Assembly (NCBI GenBank): GCA_018241995.1
Contig: JAFECT010000015.1
Location: 1 to 64,000, forward strand
Direction: 5' to 3'
Origin: Pseudomonadota bacterium
Lineage (GTDB): Bacteria > Pseudomonadota > Alphaproteobacteria > Caulobacterales > Caulobacteraceae
DNA length: 64,000 bases
This document shows positions 1-9,291 of this stretch, piece after piece. How positions within the stretch are numbered: the first letter of the stretch is position 1; each line of letters starts with the position of its first letter. The notes beneath the pieces were generated by a model. That model had not been told where the DNA came from and searched no databases. It worked only from the letters and a program-made list of their open reading frames with translations. Made by a program: the position numbers and the translations under genes.

Positions 1-327
<327 letters not shown>

Positions 328-410
328 TCCTCAATAAAGCCCATGCGCGGCGACGATATCGTCGTCAGCGCAGTAGCGCAGACTATGTCTTCTATCATCC
401 TTCTTGTTGA

Positions 411-526
411 CCTGGTGGCTTTGTCGAGGGGTCCCCACCCGATCCCATTCCGAACTCGGCCGTTAAGCCCCTCAGAGCCGATGGTACTTCGTCTTAAGAC
501 GCGGGAGAGTAGGTCGCCGCCAGGTC
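411..526 (+). rRNA. rrf: 5S ribosomal RNA
   Basis: The 5S gene has complementary ends (CCTGGTGGC at the 5' end, GCCGCCAGG at the 3' end) that form helix I, and the conserved internal segment with CCGAACTCGG near 451. At about 116 nt it has normal length. It sits about 85 bp after the 23S 3' end; a palindrome CGACGATATCGTCG at 351-364 in the spacer may be part of an RNA processing stem. Confidence 0.95.
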
Positions 527-582
527 TACTAGAAGGATGAGCAATCGAACTGATCCTTCCTTTTCAATTTTCTTGAGTTTGC

Positions 583-659
<77 letters not shown>

Positions 660-670
660 AGTTAGCGAAA

Positions 671-699
671 CCCGCCTGACGAAAGTCGGCGGGTTTTTT
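671..699 (+). terminator. Rho-independent terminator of the rRNA operon
   Basis: A GC-rich stem (CCCGCC-TGAC with GTC-GGCGGG, GAAA loop) is followed directly by six T residues. It lies 11 bp after the initiator tRNA and would end the rRNA-tRNA transcript. Confidence 0.9.
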
Positions 700-1200
700 G
701 CTGTCTGGCGCGCGCTCACGGCTTCAAACCGGTGCGCCGGCCTTGTCCGCTCGAGAGGAGCCGACGGACTTCTTCGCGCCTGCGGTGAAGCCGCGATACG
801 CTGTGCGCAAGTTGGCGAAACGCGATGGCGTTGCTCCGCGGGCTCTTTGCCGTTGCGCCGGGGCTTGGCGGCGCGTCAGGCTCCTCGCCTCGGAAGCCTT
901 GTCCGGCTCGAGAGCCCCAGACTTCACGGCCTCACCACGACATGAAGCTTGGAGGTTGCGGTTCAGATCCTGGATCGCACAGACCTCCAGCGAAGGCGGC
1001 CTGGCGCGAGCTGGCGGGCTTCTGTTCGTCCAGAGGCGGCCAACGGCGCCGCGCCGTCGTGGACTTCGAAGGCTTCCGGGCGGCCGGGCCGGCCGTCTCC
1101 CTGTTTCAGGCTCGGGGAGTTCTCCTGAAGGCGCAGCTCCCGACGCCGCTGTCGGCGGGCAGGCCCGTGCGCATGGCACGGCGAGCGCCGCGCAGACCCC
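700..1200. other. Intergenic stretch, no gene recognised
   Basis: Open frames exist on both strands but resemble no protein family and overlap each other, which is common at this GC content. The word CCTTGTCCG followed by CTCGAGAG occurs twice (741-757 and 897-914), a possible decayed repeat. Nothing else is seen. Confidence 0.5.
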
Positions 1201-2490
1201 TTACCGGCGCAGGACGCGCGCCAGCCGGAGGAACAGGAGCAGGGCCAGGCCGTAGAACGGCAAGAGCGTGTAGAAGGCGATTTGCAGCGAATGCTTCGGA
1301 TAGCTCGGCCGGAAGAAGTCGCTGGCCGCGCCCACCCAGGTCGGGCCGAGGCCGAGACCGATCAGGTTCATGACCAGCAGCAGAAGCGCGCCCGCCAGGA
1401 CGCGCTGATCGGGCCTCACCACCTCCTGCACCATAACCACGGCCACCGACAGGAAGAAGAAGTTGAAGAACATCGGCCCGATCAGGAGCGCCGTGGCGAG
1501 GGGCCAGGTCGGGGCCCAGACGAAGCCGATGAAGAACGGCAGGGCGATGACCAGGCCCGCGGCCGGCACCAGAGCGTAGGCCTGCCTTGAGCGCTTGGCG
1601 AAGGCGTCGATGAGCCGGCCGGATATGGCGATGCCGCCGCCCATGCCGAAGGCCACCACCGGGGCGTACCAGAGCGCCACTTCCTGCAGCGTCATGCCCT
1701 TCTCGCGCATCAGGAACAGCGTGTTGAAGTTGAGCATGCCGTAGGTGATGAACTGCGTCGCGCCGCCCGCCAGGGCGATGAGCAGCAGGGCGGGGTTGGT
1801 GAAGAACGCCCCGATTGTGGCGAACAGCCCGGCCCGCTTCGCCTGCGGCTGCGAGGAGGACGGGACGGAATCCAGCCCGCCGCGACGCGGCTCGCGCACC
1901 AGGACGATGACCGCCAGGGCGGTGACGACGCCGACGGCCCCCAGCACGATGAAGGCCGTGCGCCAGTCATAGGCCGCCGCGATCGAGGCGCCGAATGCGA
2001 CGCCGAGCGCCGCGCCCAAGGCTGGGCCGAGGTTGTAGATTCCCAGGGCAGTTCCGCGCCGGCCCGGCGGGAAGGTGTCGGAGATGATCGCATAGGACGG
2101 GGGCACCCCGCCGGCCTCCCCGATCCCCACGGCCAGCCGGGCGGCCACGAGCTGCGGGTAGCTGGCGGCGAAGCCGCAGGCGGCGGTCGCGGCGCTCCAC
2201 AGCGCGCAGGCGATGGACAGGACCCCCACGCGGTTGGTCCTGTCGGCCAGCCAGCCCACAGGGATGGAGATGAAACAGTAGAAGACCGCGAAGTAGAGTC
2301 CGCCGATCCGGCCCAGCTGGCTGTCGCTCAGGTGCAGGCTGTCCTGGATCGGCTTGGCCAGAATGGACAGCAGTTGCCGGTCCAGAAAGTTCAGGATGTA
2401 GACGAAACAGAGAATGCCCAGGACGAAAGCGGCGCGCGGATCAGCGCCGGCGGCTCGTGCGGACGGCGCCGCTGCATCCTTATGGCTCAT
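1201..2490 (-). CDS. MFS transporter
   Basis: This is a major facilitator superfamily carrier of 429 residues with about twelve hydrophobic segments. The N-terminal helix has the NFLDRQLLSIL signature and the loop after helix 2 has GWLADRTNR, the MFS motif A. The start at 2490 is chosen because it overlaps the stop of the upstream acyl-CoA ligase by 4 bp (ATGA), and because translation upstream of it gives only arginine-rich sequence. It is the last gene of a TonB receptor-ligase-MFS unit, so it probably moves the same small organic acid that the ligase activates across the inner membrane. The substrate cannot be told from sequence. Confidence 0.9.
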   Translation of the reverse strand: MSHKDAAAPSARAAGADPRAAFVLGILCFVYILNFLDRQLLSILAKPIQDSLHLSDSQLGRIGGLYFAVFYCFISIPVGWLADRTNRVGVLSIACALWSAATAACGFAASYPQLVAARLAVGIGEAGGVPPSYAIISDTFPPGRRGTALGIYNLGPALGAALGVAFGASIAAAYDWRTAFIVLGAVGVVTALAVIVLVREPRRGGLDSVPSSSQPQAKRAGLFATIGAFFTNPALLLIALAGGATQFITYGMLNFNTLFLMREKGMTLQEVALWYAPVVAFGMGGGIAISGRLIDAFAKRSRQAYALVPAAGLVIALPFFIGFVWAPTWPLATALLIGPMFFNFFFLSVAVVMVQEVVRPDQRVLAGALLLLVMNLIGLGLGPTWVGAASDFFRPSYPKHSLQIAFYTLLPFYGLALLLFLRLARVLRR

Positions 2491-4118
2491 CTCGCTCCCA
2501 CCCCTTCTTCCCGTCCGACCGCGCCGCCCAGCCGGCCTTCGGCATAGTCGGTCTCGAGGCGGGCCTTGTCGATCTTGCCGGTTGCGGCCAGCGGCATGGT
2601 GTCGATCCGGACGACCTCGTCCGGCAGCCACCAGTCGGCGACCTTGCCGCGCAGGCCGTCGAGCAGCGCCCGTTCGTCGATCGACTCGCCTGCGCGCGCC
2701 TCGACGACGAGGACCGGGCGCTCGCCCCACTTCGGGTCGGCTCGCGCGATCACCGCCACCTGACCGACCGTGGGATCGCGGCCGACGATGTCGGCGATCT
2801 CGCTGGGATTGATCCACTCGCCGCCGGACTTGATCAGGTCTTTCGCCCGGCCGCAGATGGTCAGGTTGCCCGCCTCGTCGATGCGGGCCAGGTCGCCGGT
2901 GTCGAAATAGCCTTCCGGGTCGAGCGCCTCGGCCTCGGCCTTGAAGTAGCGATCGACGACGCTTGGCCCCTTCACCTTCAGCCTGCCGACGACGCCGCGC
3001 TGCCGCGGCAGGGTCGCGCCCGCGGCGTCGGTCAGCTTGAGATCCAGGCCGAGGAGCGGGCGGCCCGAGGCCCCCTTCCGGTCGGCCGGCGCGTCAGGCG
3101 CGGCGACCGTGCCCAGCGGAGAGAGCTCGGTCATGCCCCAGGTTCTCTGCACACAGACACCGAGCCGCTGCTCCAGACGCCGCAGCTGCGCGTCGGGGCA
3201 GCTGGAGCCGCCGATAATCACCCGCTTGAGCGCCGGCAGGTCTTCGCCGGTCGCCTCCAGGTGCTCGGCGACCCCCAGCCATACGGTCTGGACCCCGGCC
3301 GCGACCGTCACCTCCTCGTCGCGCATCAGCTTGGCCAGGCTCGCGCCGTCGAGATGCCGTCCGGGCAGGACCAGCTTGGCTCCGACCGCGGGCGCGGCGA
3401 AGGGCAGGCCCCAGCCGTTGGCGTGAAACATCGGCACCGCCACAAGCAGCACGTCGCCCCGGGTCAGGGCGAAAGCTTCGGCCTGAAGGCTGCGAAGGGT
3501 GTGCAGATAGTTGGAGCGATGCGTGTACAGCACGCCCTTGGGACTGCCCGAGGTGCCCGAGGTGTAGCAGAGTCCCGCCGGGCTCTCCTCGTCGAAGCCT
3601 CCCCAAGCGAAAGCGGAGCCGTGCACGGAGAGCAGCGCCTCATAGCTCCATAGCCGCGCCCCGCTGCCCTCAAGCGCCTCCGACGCCGGACCATCACCGT
3701 CCAGGAGGATGACGTGCTTCAGCGTCGGGCACTGCGGGGCGACCTGAGCCAACAGGGGCATAAGGTTGGAGGCGACGGCCAGGGCGCGGTTTTCCGCCTC
3801 GTTGATCATCGCCGCCAGGTGGGCGGCGGTGAGACGCGGGTTCAGCGTGTGGCAGACGAGGCCCGCCCCCATGGCGGCATAGTAGATCTCGAGGTGATGC
3901 TGGGTGTTCCAGGCCAGGGTGCCCACACGGTCGCCAAACCGCAGGCCGAGCGCGGCGAGCGCTCCGGATGCGCGGTTGCTCCGCGCGCGCAGGGCCGCGT
4001 AGCCGATGCGCCGCGCCGCTCGGCCCGCTTCCCCCGTGACGACTTCCCGGTCCCCCGCCCACTTGGCCGCGTGGTCGAGGAACTTGTCTACCGTCAGGGC
4101 ATAAGGCTGCATGGTCAT
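2487..4118 (-). CDS. AMP-dependent acyl-CoA synthetase (fatty/aryl acid-CoA ligase)
   Basis: This is an ANL-superfamily enzyme of 543 residues that would adenylate a carboxylic acid and transfer it to CoA. The P-loop motif YTSGTSGSPKG lies near residue 185, the A5-like motif WGMTE near 330, the A7 motif YFDTGDLA near 410 and the C-terminal GEWINPSEI near 440, followed by a PLATGKIDK-type lysine motif. The HANGWGLPF segment is typical of medium or long-chain (AlkK/FadD-like) and related aryl-CoA ligases. Two Met codons, at 4118 and 4112, can serve as start. The stop overlaps the MFS start by 4 bp, so the two are translationally coupled. Next to a tannase-family hydrolase, an acid freed from an ester is a reasonable substrate, but that is inference. 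Confidence 0.88.
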   Translation of the reverse strand: MTMQPYALTVDKFLDHAAKWAGDREVVTGEAGRAARRIGYAALRARSNRASGALAALGLRFGDRVGTLAWNTQHHLEIYYAAMGAGLVCHTLNPRLTAAHLAAMINEAENRALAVASNLMPLLAQVAPQCPTLKHVILLDGDGPASEALEGSGARLWSYEALLSVHGSAFAWGGFDEESPAGLCYTSGTSGSPKGVLYTHRSNYLHTLRSLQAEAFALTRGDVLLVAVPMFHANGWGLPFAAPAVGAKLVLPGRHLDGASLAKLMRDEEVTVAAGVQTVWLGVAEHLEATGEDLPALKRVIIGGSSCPDAQLRRLEQRLGVCVQRTWGMTELSPLGTVAAPDAPADRKGASGRPLLGLDLKLTDAAGATLPRQRGVVGRLKVKGPSVVDRYFKAEAEALDPEGYFDTGDLARIDEAGNLTICGRAKDLIKSGGEWINPSEIADIVGRDPTVGQVAVIARADPKWGERPVLVVEARAGESIDERALLDGLRGKVADWWLPDEVVRIDTMPLAATGKIDKARLETDYAEGRLGGAVGREEGVGAR

Positions 4119-4199
4119 CCGGCTACGCGGAACTGGAGGGGGAGGAGATCGCTCGCCGGGCGAGGGGGCGCCCCGTCCGGCGAGCGGCAGTCACGAAGG

Positions 4200-6395
4200 T
4201 CAGAAGGTTTTCAGCAGGCGGATGCCGTAGAGCCGAGGCGCGCCCATGAAGCGCAGGCCCGCGGAAACGCCGGAAATGTAGTGCTGATCGGTCAGGTTCC
4301 AGCCGTAGGCGGTCAGGAGATAGCTGCCGCTGGCGTAGACGACCTGGCCACTGAGCAGGTTCCGTTCGGGGATCTGGTCGCCCAGGGCGGTGTTCTCGAA
4401 GACCGTCGCCCATTGCGATCCGACGTGTCCGTAATCCAGCCGTGGCGTCAGCGTCCCGTTCCCAAGCCTGAAGACGTATTGGGCGCCGGCGTGGAAGGTG
4501 AAGCTGGGCGCATAGACCTGCCGATGGCCGGTCAGTTCGACACAGTTGCTGAACGCCGGACCGGTGGTCGGATTGCAGCTCGGGGCGATCCCGGGCGTGC
4601 GCGTGTCCGCGGCGAAGAACTTGCCGAGCTTGGAATGGCTCAGGGAGCCTGTCCAATCGAACGACAAGTCTCCGAACACGGCCCGTTGCTGGAACTCGAC
4701 GCCGTAGAGCTTCGTTGGCGAGGGCACGGTCTGGATCAGGTTCGACGTCGGGACCAGGGGATTGCCCACGCTGACCTCGAAGTTCTTGTAGTCGTAGTAG
4801 TAGGCGTCGATCTGGGTCCTGAGGCGCCCGCCCATCGAGACGTTCTTCCAGCCCGCCTCATAGTCCGTCACGTCCTCGGGCTTGATGATCGGCGCGGGGC
4901 CCGGGGCGATGGGCACGTTTACGCCGCCGAACTTATGACCGGTCGCAACGAAGGCGTAGAGGAAGTTGTTGGCGTCGGCGGTCCAGTTGATGGCGAGCTT
5001 TCCGGTGACCTTGGAGTCGTGTTCCGCCTGGTGCTGGGTGAGGGGGAAGACGAAGCCCGGGAACGCGTAGGTCCAATCGATGTCGTTGCCGTTGACCGAG
5101 TCGGCGTGACGGAGTCCGGCCTGGATCTGCAGGCCGCCGGGAAGATTGAAGCTGAGCTGCCCGAACTGGGCGAAGGTGTGATCGACCTGCTTTCCGGTGA
5201 AATAGAAGTCGATGATCCCAGGCTCGTTGATCTCGTACCCCGGCGTGCTCTGCGACGGGTAGGTCATGGTGTTGTGCAGATAGTACAGCCCGGCGATCCA
5301 GGTGATCGGCTTGTCGGCCGGCGAGAGGAGGTTGATCTCCTCCGAGTACACCCGCTCCGTGACGTGGTCGTTGATGGCCCACGACAGGGCGCTTCCGCCG
5401 TCGAGGTCGTAGTTCGCCGCCGTCCGCCCCAGCTGGTAGCCGGAGACGGAACGCAGCTTCATCCCGTTGTCGAAAATGTATGAGGCGTCCAGCACGGTCC
5501 TGGAGAACAGGTCCTCCGAATAGTTGTGCATATTGCTGGAGATGCGCCTGGGATCGGTCGTCGCCGTCGCCGGGCTGTCCGGATAGCCGCCAAGATTGAT
5601 GTCGTTCAGGTCCTCCTTCAGAAGGACGGTCAATTTGGGGGTCGGGGTCCAGAGCAGGCTGAAGCGGCCGCTGCCTGACTTCAGCTCGCCGGCCGATTGC
5701 CCGGCCGAGCCGGTCACCTGGAAATAGCTTTCGCGATGCTCGGCGTTGAAGGCGACGCGCGCCGCGAGCGTATCGCTGATCGGCAGGTTCACCGCGCCCT
5801 GCAGGCCGAGGTCATCGTAGCTGCCGACCTGCCCCTGCAGGTAGCCGTGCATCCCGTTGAAGTTGGGATTGGCCTCGGTGATGAAGATCGCCCCGCCGAT
5901 CGCGTTCTGACCGATGAAGGTGCCCTGCGGCCCGCGCAGGACCTCCACATTGGCGATGTCGTAGTAGGGCTCGGACTGGAAATACCCCGGGAACGCAGCC
6001 ACCCCGTCGCGGTAGGTGATGACGCCGACACTCACGCTCGAGTTGGTCTCGCCCTTGCCCACCCCGCGGATGTTGAAATCGTTGCCCTGGCCGAAACTCT
6101 GTAAGGTCATCGACGGCGTGGCGAATTGCAGCTTCTCCACGTCGGTGATCTGTTGCTTCTGGAGGTCCGCGCCGGTGAGCACCGCCGCTGAAATGCCGGT
6201 GGTCTGAAGCGTTGTTGACCGTCGCTCCGCGGTGACGACGACCTCCTGGACCCTGTGCGCCTTCGCGCCATCCTCGGACGCGGGCGTCGCGTCTGGTCCA
6301 GCCGCAGGGGCCGCCGAGGTTGTCTCGGCCGACGCGACGCCGGCCCATGCCAGAGCCAGCACCGACACGCTGAAAAGCACTGCGCGGGCTTTCAT
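4200..6395 (-). CDS. TonB-dependent outer membrane receptor
   Basis: This 731-residue protein has a signal peptide ending near ASAE (residues 22-24), a TonB-box-like segment VQEVVVTAERR near residue 50, a plug domain with VEVLRGPQGT near 150, and a long beta-barrel ending in aromatic Phe (RLLKTF), the outer membrane insertion signal. It would import a substrate through the outer membrane using ExbB-ExbD-TonB energy. The sequence style is that of the large Caulobacterales/sphingomonad receptor group used for carbon sources rather than siderophores only. It leads an operon with the ligase (81-bp gap) and the MFS carrier, and is divergent from the IclR regulator. Confidence 0.92.
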   Translation of the reverse strand: MKARAVLFSVSVLALAWAGVASAETTSAAPAAGPDATPASEDGAKAHRVQEVVVTAERRSTTLQTTGISAAVLTGADLQKQQITDVEKLQFATPSMTLQSFGQGNDFNIRGVGKGETNSSVSVGVITYRDGVAAFPGYFQSEPYYDIANVEVLRGPQGTFIGQNAIGGAIFITEANPNFNGMHGYLQGQVGSYDDLGLQGAVNLPISDTLAARVAFNAEHRESYFQVTGSAGQSAGELKSGSGRFSLLWTPTPKLTVLLKEDLNDINLGGYPDSPATATTDPRRISSNMHNYSEDLFSRTVLDASYIFDNGMKLRSVSGYQLGRTAANYDLDGGSALSWAINDHVTERVYSEEINLLSPADKPITWIAGLYYLHNTMTYPSQSTPGYEINEPGIIDFYFTGKQVDHTFAQFGQLSFNLPGGLQIQAGLRHADSVNGNDIDWTYAFPGFVFPLTQHQAEHDSKVTGKLAINWTADANNFLYAFVATGHKFGGVNVPIAPGPAPIIKPEDVTDYEAGWKNVSMGGRLRTQIDAYYYDYKNFEVSVGNPLVPTSNLIQTVPSPTKLYGVEFQQRAVFGDLSFDWTGSLSHSKLGKFFAADTRTPGIAPSCNPTTGPAFSNCVELTGHRQVYAPSFTFHAGAQYVFRLGNGTLTPRLDYGHVGSQWATVFENTALGDQIPERNLLSGQVVYASGSYLLTAYGWNLTDQHYISGVSAGLRFMGAPRLYGIRLLKTF

Positions 6396-6673
6396 GGTCC
6401 CCTCCCTAACTTGCTTGCCAACAGGCGCGCGATCTCCGTCGCGTAGCCTCGAAGGTGCGCCTGCCTCGGAGCTCCGTCAATTCATTTGTAAATTCTTTTT
6501 AGATATGGATTTTGGCCGAAAGCCGGAAATCAAGACGGGCGCGGCGCGTGTCGCCGCGTAATATCTTGTTATTGCGGGTAAATTTTGAGGTGCTGCTGTG
6601 GTCCGGCCCGCGCCTGCGGATTAGCGAAGGCCTATCGATTGGCGCAGGCAGTAGGGGGCGCTATAGGCGACAC
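6396..6673. promoter_or_regulatory. Divergent promoter region between TonB receptor and IclR regulator
   Basis: This 278-bp region lies between two divergent starts and holds an AT-rich core at 6480-6515 and again at 6560-6590. Two similar words, TTGTAAATTC near 6486 and GGGTAAATTTTG near 6577, could be operator half-sites for the IclR protein. No -35/-10 pair is clear enough to mark. Confidence 0.45.
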
Positions 6674-7516
6674 ATGGCGAAGTCGGACACCCAGAAGTAT
6701 CGCGCCCCGGCCCTCGAGAAGGGCCTGGACATCATCGAGCTGCTGGCCAGCGCGCGCGAGCCGATGTCGCTGAACCGGATCAAGGCCGCGCTCGGAAGAA
6801 CGGCGAGCGAGCTGTTCCGTATGGTCCAGGTGCTGGAGTACCGCGGCTATGTCGAGGCCGCGGAGTCCGGTAGCGGCTTTCTGCTTACCAACCGGCTGTT
6901 CGCGCTGGGCGTGATGGCGCGGACGCAGACGAAGGACCTGCTCGACGTAGCGCTGCCGGTGATGCGGCGACTGGCCGGGACGGTGCGGCAGTCGTGCCAC
7001 CTCGCCATCGCTTCGGGGGACGAAATGCTGGTGATCGCGCGGGTGGAGTCTCCGGACGACATCGGCGTCGCGGTCAAGTCCGGCTTCCGCCGGCCCCTGG
7101 TGTCGACGACCTCGGGCCGCGTGCTCTACGCCTTCCAGCCCGATGAGGTGCGCGCCGAATGGAAGGCGCGCCTGCGCGCCAGTCTCGACGAGGCGGGTTG
7201 GGCCCAGCTCGACGAGTACGCCGCCCGCGATCGCGTCCTCGGCTACGAGCGGTCGGAAAGCGCCTGGATCAAGGGGGTGACCGATCTCTCCGCGCCCGTG
7301 GCGCGCCTGGGCCTGGTCGTCGCGGCCCTCACCATTCCCTACCTCGAGCCCTATGGAGGCCCCTCGGAGGAGGAGGCGATCGAGCGACTGACGGCCAGCG
7401 CCCGCGAGATTTCCAACGACCTCGCCGGCCGGGCGACTCCCGACGCCCTGCCGCGGCCCGCCGCCTCCGCGGAAGCGGCCGCCAGGCCCGTACGTCGCCG
7501 GCGCCCGGCGACGTAA
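6674..7516 (+). CDS. IclR family transcriptional regulator
   Basis: This is a 280-residue regulator with an N-terminal winged helix-turn-helix (about residues 12-75, ALEKGLDIIELLA, then LGRTASELFRMVQVLE) and a C-terminal IclR effector-binding domain. The start at 6674 is chosen because it begins the conserved HTH region, while the longer frame upstream adds an unsupported arginine-rich leader. IclR proteins commonly sense small aromatic or organic acids. The position, divergent from the TonB-receptor operon and upstream of the tannase-family gene, suggests it controls both. The effector is unknown. Confidence 0.92.
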   Translation: MAKSDTQKYRAPALEKGLDIIELLASAREPMSLNRIKAALGRTASELFRMVQVLEYRGYVEAAESGSGFLLTNRLFALGVMARTQTKDLLDVALPVMRRLAGTVRQSCHLAIASGDEMLVIARVESPDDIGVAVKSGFRRPLVSTTSGRVLYAFQPDEVRAEWKARLRASLDEAGWAQLDEYAARDRVLGYERSESAWIKGVTDLSAPVARLGLVVAALTIPYLEPYGGPSEEEAIERLTASAREISNDLAGRATPDALPRPAASAEAAARPVRRRRPAT

Positions 7517-7526
7517 GTCGCAAATC

Positions 7527-7552
7527 ATAGCTGAAAAAAATTTATAGCTGAA
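7527..7552. repeat. Tandem direct repeat upstream of the hydrolase gene
   Basis: ATAGCTGAA occurs at 7527-7535 and again at 7544-7552, a 17-bp period in an AT-rich stretch about 80 bp before the hydrolase start. It could be a regulator binding site, for example for the adjacent IclR protein. The assignment is inference. Confidence 0.4.
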
Positions 7553-7630
7553 TTGACGACGTCGCGGGCGTCGGCGCATGCTGGGCCCGAGCGACGCAGA
7601 TCGCTGTGCTTGAGGGAATGGGAGGGCCTG

Positions 7631-9271
7631 ATGCGACTCTCGCCACGCGTGCTCCTGGCGTCCACGGCGACCGCCTTCTCACTGGCGCTGGCCGCGCCGG
7701 CCTGGGCGGCCCCCCAATCCAGCCGGTGCGAGGACTTGGCCCGCCTCTCATTGCCCGACACGGTGATCGAGAGCGCACAACCCGTCGCGGCAGGCGAATT
7801 CGTCGGTCCCGACAAGGTGAAACTGACCGATCTGCCCGCCTTCTGCCGCGTTGTGGCTTCGGTCAGGAGCGCGCCTGACTCGGACGTGAAGCTCGAGATC
7901 TGGCTGCCGAACGACCACTGGTCGGGCGTCTTCCACGGCAATGGCAACGGCGGATTCGGCGGGAGCGTCACCGCGGGCTACGGCGGCATGGCGGAGGGCC
8001 TGAGGCGCGGCTACGCGAGCGCGTCCACCGACATGGGCACGGCGCCGGCCAACATGCTCAACGGTGACGCCCTGATCGGCCATCCGCGCAAGTGGAAAGA
8101 CTGGGGCCGCCTGTCGACGCACGTCATGACCGTGACCGGCAAAGCCATCGCCAAGGCCTATTACGAGGCGCCGGTCCGGCGCGCCTACTACACGGGCTGT
8201 TCCAGCGGCGGTCAGGAAGGCCTGATCGAAGCCGAATACTATCCCGACGACTACGACGGAGTGCTCGTCGGCGCGCCGGTGATCAACCGGACGTGGGGCC
8301 ACGCCGCTGTCCTCTGGGACTGGCTCGCGGCGAACCGCGCGCCCGGCGCCAAGCTGTCGAACGCGAAGCTCACCTTGTTGAACGCCGCCGCGATCGTGGC
8401 CTGTTCAGGCGAAGGCAATGGCCTCGCGGGTGATCCCTTCATCGCCGATCCCACGGCCTGCCGGTTCGACCCCGCAAGCCTGCTCTGTCACGGCGCCGAC
8501 GCGAGCAACTGCCTGACCGCCCCCGAGGTCGCCACCGCCCAGGCGTTCTATTCGGGACCGCGAGACCATGCGGGCCGGGCGACCTACTATGGCTGGCTGC
8601 CGGGCAGCGAGGCGCCGGTCGGCCTGGGCTGGAGCTTCCTGCAAACCCCGCCGAACAACGAGCCCGCGTTCGACGGCCTGTTCAAATGGGTGCTCGGCGC
8701 GAACTGGGATCCGCGCACGTTCGACTTCGACCGCGACATGCCCAAGGTCGACGCCGCGCTCGGCGCCGACGTCAACGACGCGACGCGGGGCGACATGCGC
8801 CGCTTCCGCGCGCGTGGGGGCAAGCTGATCATCTATCACGGCTGGGCCGATACCCTGGTGGCGCCGGGCCAGACGGTGGCCTTCTATGATCGGATGCGAC
8901 GCGCTGCCCGCGGCGGGACAAACGACTTCGCCCGTCTGTTCATGGCCCCTGGGATGATGCACTGCGGCGGCGGCTCCGGGCCTGGCGCGTTCAACTCGGC
9001 CAACGCCGTCGGTGGGAAGCCGCCTTCGCGCGCGCCTCAATACGACCTGTTCACCGCGCTGAGCCGATGGGTCGAGGATGGTGTCGCGCCCAGCCAGGTC
9101 ATCGCGACCACCTACGCGAGCGGCCCGCCCGCCGGCGGGGTGGCTCTCCAGCGACCGCTGTGCCCTTACCCGCAGAAGGCCTGGTATAAGGGCGCCGGCG
9201 ACCGCCGTGAGGCGGCCAGTTTCACCTGCGCCGCGGCGAGGCCGGGCGCCCCGACTGCGCGCACAGGCTGA
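7631..9271 (+). CDS. Tannase/feruloyl esterase family hydrolase
   Basis: This secreted alpha/beta hydrolase of 546 residues would cleave esters of aromatic acids. Residues 1-27 form a signal peptide ending in AWAA. The family CS-D-HC arrangement is visible: Cys190-Ser191 in TGCSSGGQEG (nucleophile), Asp407 in HGWADTLVAPG, and His444-Cys445 in MMHCGGG; the two cysteines would bridge Ser and His. The start at 7631 follows a GGGAGG ribosome site 5 nt upstream and puts the signal peptide at the N terminus. The gene is downstream of the IclR gene in the same direction. Whether it is a tannase, feruloyl esterase or another ester hydrolase cannot be told. Confidence 0.9.
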   Translation: MRLSPRVLLASTATAFSLALAAPAWAAPQSSRCEDLARLSLPDTVIESAQPVAAGEFVGPDKVKLTDLPAFCRVVASVRSAPDSDVKLEIWLPNDHWSGVFHGNGNGGFGGSVTAGYGGMAEGLRRGYASASTDMGTAPANMLNGDALIGHPRKWKDWGRLSTHVMTVTGKAIAKAYYEAPVRRAYYTGCSSGGQEGLIEAEYYPDDYDGVLVGAPVINRTWGHAAVLWDWLAANRAPGAKLSNAKLTLLNAAAIVACSGEGNGLAGDPFIADPTACRFDPASLLCHGADASNCLTAPEVATAQAFYSGPRDHAGRATYYGWLPGSEAPVGLGWSFLQTPPNNEPAFDGLFKWVLGANWDPRTFDFDRDMPKVDAALGADVNDATRGDMRRFRARGGKLIIYHGWADTLVAPGQTVAFYDRMRRAARGGTNDFARLFMAPGMMHCGGGSGPGAFNSANAVGGKPPSRAPQYDLFTALSRWVEDGVAPSQVIATTYASGPPAGGVALQRPLCPYPQKAWYKGAGDRREAASFTCAAARPGAPTARTG

Positions 9272-9291
9272 AGGCGCTCCGCCGGCGCCCG

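Noticed and set aside
698..1373. Overlapping open frames after the rRNA operon
   Set aside because: Frames on both strands overlap and have Arg/Pro/Gly-rich translations without motifs.
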